A stretch of DNA of 64,000 nt from Hymenobacter swuensis DY53 (lineage in GTDB: Bacteria > Bacteroidota > Bacteroidia > Cytophagales > Hymenobacteraceae). The position numbers and the translations under genes are program-made. The stretch spans positions 2,728,001 through 2,792,000 of the forward strand of contig NZ_CP007145.1 in NCBI RefSeq assembly GCF_000576555.1, read 5' to 3'. The notes beneath the pieces were generated by a model. The model searched no databases and had not been told where the DNA came from. It worked only from the letters and a program-made list of their open reading frames with translations. This document shows positions 60,379 to 64,000 of this stretch, one piece after another (the first letter of the stretch is position 1; the number at the start of each line of letters is the position of its first letter).

Positions 60379-61143
60379 CTACGGCCGTTCAATGCCTTGC
60401 TTCTGTAGCTGCCCGGCGTATTTATCGTAAATGATGCGTAAGTCTTGGGCGTGCTTGTCAGCATCCACGCCGATGCTGACGTTGCTGGTGTGGAAGCGGT
60501 GCAGGTGGCTAATGTGGGGACAGATAACAGGCAGGTGGCCGGCCAGCAGAAACCGCACGTACAGGTCTAAGTCCTCAGCCATTTCAATTTCCTCGTCGTA
60601 GCCGCCTACCGCGTCGAACAGTTCCCGGCTGTAGCACACATTACCCTGGATGAAGTGCTCGGCCCGGAAAATGGCGCGCAGCATATCCTGGGGAGTTTCA
60701 AAGCGCCAAGCGTAATAATCCTCACTGGGCAGGTAACGCCGGTCTTGGTCCACGCGCAGGAAATCGGCCACCAGCCAGGGTCGACCGGGCGCCTGCTCAA
60801 TTTCGCGGGCGTAGTGGTAGAGGGCACGCTGCAGCAACAGGTCGTCGTCGTCCAGGGGTACAATCCAGGTGTCAGCAGGTGCATCTTCCCGAATGAGCAG
60901 GTTGCGGGCAGGGCCCGCCTTGAGCAGCGTAGTCTGGGTGCGTACGCGCACCACATCGTCCTGCTGTTCAATCGTTTCCTCCAGCCATTCGGCGGTACCG
61001 TCGGTGCTGGCGTTTTCGCAGATCAGATGCTCGAAAGAAAAATCAAGCGGAGCCGCAACGGTGGCCCGCACGCTGTCGATGGCTTCGGGCAGGTAGGCGC
61101 GGCGGTTATGGGTCGGGGTAATAACAGTAAAGTGCATGGGCAT
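60379..61143 (-). CDS. Family 2 glycosyltransferase
   Basis: A 254-residue GT-A enzyme. FTVITPTHNRRAYLPEAIDS opens the nucleotide-sugar site, VPLDDDDLLL has the metal-binding Asp cluster (about 97-100), and VGGYDEEIEMAEDLDLYVRF carries the ED catalytic base region. An N-terminal start at 61137 is also possible (MHFTVIT). It transfers a sugar to an unknown acceptor, probably in surface polysaccharide or protein glycosylation. It converges with the low-GC gene, with only seven bases between them. Confidence 0.92.
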   Translation of the reverse strand: MPMHFTVITPTHNRRAYLPEAIDSVRATVAAPLDFSFEHLICENASTDGTAEWLEETIEQQDDVVRVRTQTTLLKAGPARNLLIREDAPADTWIVPLDDDDLLLQRALYHYAREIEQAPGRPWLVADFLRVDQDRRYLPSEDYYAWRFETPQDMLRAIFRAEHFIQGNVCYSRELFDAVGGYDEEIEMAEDLDLYVRFLLAGHLPVICPHISHLHRFHTSNVSIGVDADKHAQDLRIIYDKYAGQLQKQGIERP

Positions 61144-61237
61144 CTATTCTGCCAAACCCCCAAAAAAGTTACACCTGCGCTCCGTACCTCAACCCAAGTC
61201 AGCCGGGCCGCGTTATGCCAGGGTATTCCCCGCATTC

Positions 61238-61537
61238 ATGGCCAAGTTCGTCGTTACCCTGCGTCTGCCCGATTTTTTCGATGAGGATTTCATAGCCCTC
61301 ATCCCGCGTCACCGGGCCTTTATCAGCCGCCTGATCGAAGACAACGTCATTGACAGCTACGCTATTAGTGCCGACCGTACCCGAGGCTGGGTTACCATGA
61401 ATGGGCAGAGCGCCGAGGCCATCCGGGCCGTAGTAGAACAGTTTCCGCTCTACCGCTTTCTGCGCGGCGTCGAAATAGATGAACTGTTTGTATTCGACAG
61501 CAAAGCCAGCCATTTTCCTGCCATCAGCCTCAATTAG
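61238..61537 (+). CDS. Muconolactone isomerase-like small protein
   Basis: A 99-residue protein starting MAKFVVTLRLPDFFDEDFIA. The pattern of two beta-alpha-beta units (AFISRLIEDNVIDSYAISAD, GQSAEAIRAVVEQFPLYRFL) and the C-terminal VEIDELFVFD strand agree with the ferredoxin-like dimeric muconolactone-isomerase/YciI fold. Key catalytic residues cannot be confirmed, so a non-catabolic role is possible. It is bounded by a short inverted repeat just after its stop codon. Confidence 0.75.
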   Translation: MAKFVVTLRLPDFFDEDFIALIPRHRAFISRLIEDNVIDSYAISADRTRGWVTMNGQSAEAIRAVVEQFPLYRFLRGVEIDELFVFDSKASHFPAISLN

Positions 61538-61605
61538 GTGAACTAGTGAGATGGTGAGTCTGCTGTTCGACCTGCGCAAGCGGAACGTCAAGCTCACTAG
61601 TTCAC
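61538..61605. repeat. Short inverted repeat, GTGAACTAGTGAG
   Basis: GTGAACTAGTGAG (61538-61550) and CTCACTAGTTCAC (61593-61605) are perfect inverted copies around 42 bases; a second GTGAA copy lies at the right edge. It begins at the base after a stop codon. It resembles other short dispersed repeats in Bacteroidota. Confidence 0.65.
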
Positions 61606-61681
61606 TACTTCACCTGTCCGGCCCGGTTTATGTTTGGCGGCCTTGTATCTTCCCCCGTCTTACTTACCCTTTCTCTTTTAC

Positions 61682-62530
61682 ATGATGCGTTATTACCGGC
61701 CGTTGGCCGTAACCATGTTGGGGTTCAGCGCCCTGGCGGCCACCCCCGCCGACCCCAAAATCACTACCGAGCAGTTAGTCAGTCGTCTTAGCACTGCTAT
61801 TCAGAACCTAAAAACCCTCCGCTGCAATGTGCGGGCGCAGGAGCGCATCGAGGGCTCGTACCAGCAGGCCCGGACGCTCATGAAAATGACGTTCAGCCCC
61901 TACAAAGTCTACCTGCGCAACCAGAAGGGCATTGAAGTGCTGTATGTAACGGGCCAGAACAACGGCGACGCCTGGGTGAACCCTAACAGCTTCCCCTACG
62001 TCACGCTCAGCCTTGATCCGAAAGGCGCAGTGATGCGCAAAAACCAACACCATAGTGCCCTGGATGCCGGTTACGGCACCATTACTGAACTGCTGCACGG
62101 CTCCAGCCAGCGTCTCGACCGCACCTTTGAGAAAACCTTTCGTTACGCCGGCGACACCACCGTGCAGGGCCGCCCCGCCTACGTCCTCCGCTCCGATTAT
62201 CCGCAGTTTCGCTACGTGAGCTACAAGCCCTCCAAGGCCGAAAGCGTGACTACTATTTCCGATAAATTCGGATGTGGCGAGTACCGGATTCTGGAACGCA
62301 ACGGCCTTTCAGCAGGCGCGGTAGTACCGGCCGGCAAAACGGTGCAGGTGCCCAACAGCTACGGCCGCCGCGTACTCCTATGCATCGACCAGAAGCTCTA
62401 CCTCCCACTGGTGGTGCAGGTAAACGACGATAAAGGCCTGTTCGAAAAATTTGAGTTCTCCGACGTCATCCCCAACCAGCCCATTCCCGCCCAGGAGTTC
62501 AGCAAGGATTTCAAAGGCTACCACTTCTAA
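61682..62530 (+). CDS. DUF1571 family exported protein
   Basis: A 282-residue protein with signal peptide (YYRPLAVTMLGFSALAATPA). The DUF1571 domain begins LVSRLSTAIQNLKTLRCNVR and runs through GIEVLYVTGQNNGDAWVNPN, DAGYGTITELLHGSSQ and RPAYVLRSDYPQFRYVSYKP. The last block (VVQVNDDKGLFEKFEFSDV) recalls LolA-type lipid carriers, so the family is thought to have a half-barrel fold. The function is unknown. Starts at 61682 or 61685 are equivalent. A long perfect hairpin follows. Confidence 0.9.
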   Translation: MMRYYRPLAVTMLGFSALAATPADPKITTEQLVSRLSTAIQNLKTLRCNVRAQERIEGSYQQARTLMKMTFSPYKVYLRNQKGIEVLYVTGQNNGDAWVNPNSFPYVTLSLDPKGAVMRKNQHHSALDAGYGTITELLHGSSQRLDRTFEKTFRYAGDTTVQGRPAYVLRSDYPQFRYVSYKPSKAESVTTISDKFGCGEYRILERNGLSAGAVVPAGKTVQVPNSYGRRVLLCIDQKLYLPLVVQVNDDKGLFEKFEFSDVIPNQPIPAQEFSKDFKGYHF

Positions 62531-62579
62531 TCACGGATCTAGCCAGATTTGTCGGATTTTGTGGACTGTTCTACCGGCC

Positions 62580-62642
62580 AGCAATTTGCCGCAACAAAAA
62601 AGCCGCGCATATTGCGCGGCTTTTTTGTTGCGGCAAATTGCT
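62580..62642. terminator. Very long perfect bidirectional hairpin terminator
   Basis: Two exact 29-base arms (62580-62608 and 62614-62642) with the loop ATATT. The stem has a GC core flanked by A/T runs that suit termination both ways. It lies between the convergent DUF1571 and SDR genes. Confidence 0.9.
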
Positions 62643-62728
62643 ATTTACCAACTTTTTAGTCAGAAGCAGACGTTGCTAAAGGCCGAAAACCAGTCACAAA
62701 ATTTGATACATCCGGCTGAATCCGTGAT

Positions 62729-63610
62729 TTAGCGGCGCATGGTTTTTTCAATCTGGTCCCACATTTCGGGAGTCAGAATTTCGAGCTTGTTAAACTCGCC
62801 GGCCCCGTTGAGCCACTCACCTCCATCAAGGGTAACCACTTCGCCATTCATGTAGGCCGAGAAATCAGACACCATGTAGGCCGCCAGGTTAGCCAGCTCC
62901 TGATGGTTGCCTACGCGCTTGAGTGGCACGTTGGCGGCCGGGTCAAGCTTAGAGGCCAGAGGCTCAGGAAATAGACGGCTCCAGGCGCCTTCCGTGGGGA
63001 AAGGGCCGGGCGCAATGGCGTTGGACCGGATGCCGTACTTGGCCCACTCCACCGCCAGGGAGCGGGTCATGGCCAGCACGCCGGCCTTGGCTGAAGCCGA
63101 GGGTACCACAAACGCCGACCCAACGGAAGCATAGGTAGTTACAATGCTGAGGATGGTGCCGGGACGCTTATCGGCAATCCAACGCTTCCCGAAAGCCAGC
63201 GTACAGTTGTAGGAGCCTTTGAGCACGATGTCCACAATTACATCAAACGCCTTGTGGCTGAGGCGCTCCGTGGGGCTGATGAAGTTGCCGGCCGCATTGT
63301 TAAGCAGCACATCCACGCCCCCGAAGGCATCGATGGTTTTCTGCAGCAACGCCTCTACCTCGTCGTACTTGCGCACGTCGCACTGCACGGCCAGCACGTT
63401 GGCGTTGCCAGTGTGCTCGCGCAGTTCCTGAGCGGTTTTCTCCAGTACCTCCAGTTTGCGGGAGCTGATAACCACGTTGGCCCCGAGCTGCAGAAAATAT
63501 GTGGTCATGGCCCGGCCCAGACCGGTACCGCCGCCCGTTACCACAATGGTTTTGCCCTGCAGGGCATTGTCGCGCAGCATGGGCTGGGCGTAAGGGTGCG
63601 TGAAAGACAT
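62729..63610 (-). CDS. SDR enzyme of the 2,4-dienoyl-CoA reductase type
   Basis: A 293-residue enzyme. TGGGTGLGRAMTTYFLQLGA is the NADP loop and LNNAAGNFISPTERLSHKAF the active-site region. At the usual YxxxK place it reads PSASAKAGVLAM: the Tyr is Ser and the Lys is kept, as in the 2,4-dienoyl-CoA reductase group, where another Tyr serves. SNAIAPGPFPTEGAWSRLFP and GEVVTLDGGEWL finish the fold. It likely reduces unsaturated acyl-CoA in fatty-acid breakdown. A gene fragment ends 40 bases upstream on the same strand. Confidence 0.92.
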   Translation of the reverse strand: MSFTHPYAQPMLRDNALQGKTIVVTGGGTGLGRAMTTYFLQLGANVVISSRKLEVLEKTAQELREHTGNANVLAVQCDVRKYDEVEALLQKTIDAFGGVDVLLNNAAGNFISPTERLSHKAFDVIVDIVLKGSYNCTLAFGKRWIADKRPGTILSIVTTYASVGSAFVVPSASAKAGVLAMTRSLAVEWAKYGIRSNAIAPGPFPTEGAWSRLFPEPLASKLDPAANVPLKRVGNHQELANLAAYMVSDFSAYMNGEVVTLDGGEWLNGAGEFNKLEILTPEMWDQIEKTMRR

Positions 63611-63649
63611 AGGGTGAGAAAGTTGAAGTGGGAAAAGATGGTTCAGGAG

Positions 63650-64000
63650 TTATGGCTGGGGCCGGGGAGCAAACAAACCGGTCAGGCGGGTAACGGTGCC
63701 CTCGGCTACAATATGGCTTCCTTCGCAGTAATAGAAGCTAGTACCGGCACGGATTTTTGACTGGTGCAAAGTCCGGGCTTCGTCAAAAATAACAGCAACG
63801 CGTACGTGCAGCCATTCATCCACCGGCAAGGGCATTTTCTGCCACGAGTCGCCGGTAATCGGGTCGAAGAAATCCGGGTACAGCCACATGTAGACTACTC
63901 TCGGCTTGTCCTGCGCGTACTGAAAATCCCAGCGGATACCGTTATACGGCGGTAACTGCCGCCCACCCTCATCGGCCCGCAGCAGCCGTACGCGGGCTTC
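63650..64000 (-). CDS. Truncated gene, EF-Tu-domain-like protein, C-terminal part
   Basis: The frame is open through the right edge; 116 residues are visible, beginning EARVRLLRADEGGRQLPPYN and passing VVYMWLYPDFFDPITGDSWQ. The RLLxxEGGRxxPPxNG and WLYPDF layout resembles the third domain of EF-Tu-like small proteins found in Bacteroidota, a six-stranded barrel. This link is from pattern memory and is not firm. It ends 40 bases before the SDR gene on the same strand, so it probably leads that transcript. Confidence 0.6.
   Translation of the reverse strand, partial: EARVRLLRADEGGRQLPPYNGIRWDFQYAQDKPRVVYMWLYPDFFDPITGDSWQKMPLPVDEWLHVRVAVIFDEARTLHQSKIRAGTSFYYCEGSHIVAEGTVTRLTGLFAPRPQP

Noticed and set aside
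1..64000. CRISPR array or prophage
   Set aside because: No regularly spaced direct repeats, no cas genes and no phage structural or integrase genes were seen; the repeats are inverted and isolated.

Overview
The window is about 60% GC and reads as a chromosomal segment of a Bacteroidota bacterium, most likely a Hymenobacter-like member of the Cytophagales. The evidence is a SusC-type plug and carboxypeptidase-regulatory domain, a type IX secretion C-terminal domain on a choice-of-anchor protein, an S46 dipeptidyl-peptidase of the DPP11 type, DUF3127 and DUF1571 proteins, promoters of the TAnnTTTG type and many lipoproteins. I saw no rRNA, tRNA, CRISPR array, integrase, transposase or phage gene. 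The genus is inferred, not demonstrated.

Layout. 0-8.5 kb: the end of a DASH-type cryptochrome/photolyase, an ADP-ribosylglycohydrolase, a 2050-residue alpha-2-macroglobulin/TonB-plug fusion, and two paralogous tiny basic secreted proteins. 8.5-26.5 kb: a dispersed RNA-repair neighbourhood with two RlaP/YcgL-like nucleotidyltransferases, the three-domain RNA repair enzyme Pnkp (kinase, phosphatase, ligase) and its partner Hen1 (RNA 3'-terminal 2'-O-methyltransferase). Between them lie a GNAT acetyltransferase, exported hydrolases (M28, metallo-beta-lactamase-like, S41), a SUKH protein, two propeller-like proteins, an OmpA protein and several palindromic repeats. 26.5-37 kb: envelope and periplasm functions (di-haem peroxidase, PhoX-like phosphatase, T9SS choice-of-anchor protein, GH1 glycosidase, glycosyltransferase plus LpxH-like phosphoesterase).

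37-49 kb: a NUDIX hydrolase, a DEAD-box helicase with a structured leader, a small lipoprotein and an XRE regulator that appear to share TACAnnTGTA palindromes, an L,D-transpeptidase, an M1 aminopeptidase, and a convergent cyanophycinase / isoaspartyl-peptidase pair. 49-64 kb: a DUF3127 OB-fold-like protein with an SSB-like tail, an LRR-protein kinase fusion, two SDR enzymes, an AlbA_2 protein, DinB, VOC, YdcF, YkvA, DPP11, an amidohydrolase, a family 2 glycosyltransferase, DUF1571 and a truncated gene at the right edge.

The best candidate for a coherent system is the Pnkp/Hen1/RlaP set. Pnkp and Hen1 heal, 2'-O-methylate and reseal RNA cut by ribotoxins, and the two nucleotidyltransferases belong to a family known to travel with RNA ligases. 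The genes are not one operon here; they are spread over 18 kb and broken up by other genes and repeats. Other notable signals are a perfect 33-bp inverted repeat inside the XRE regulator gene, a repeat-derived peptide insert inside Pnkp, and a five-site palindrome set suggesting a small regulon.
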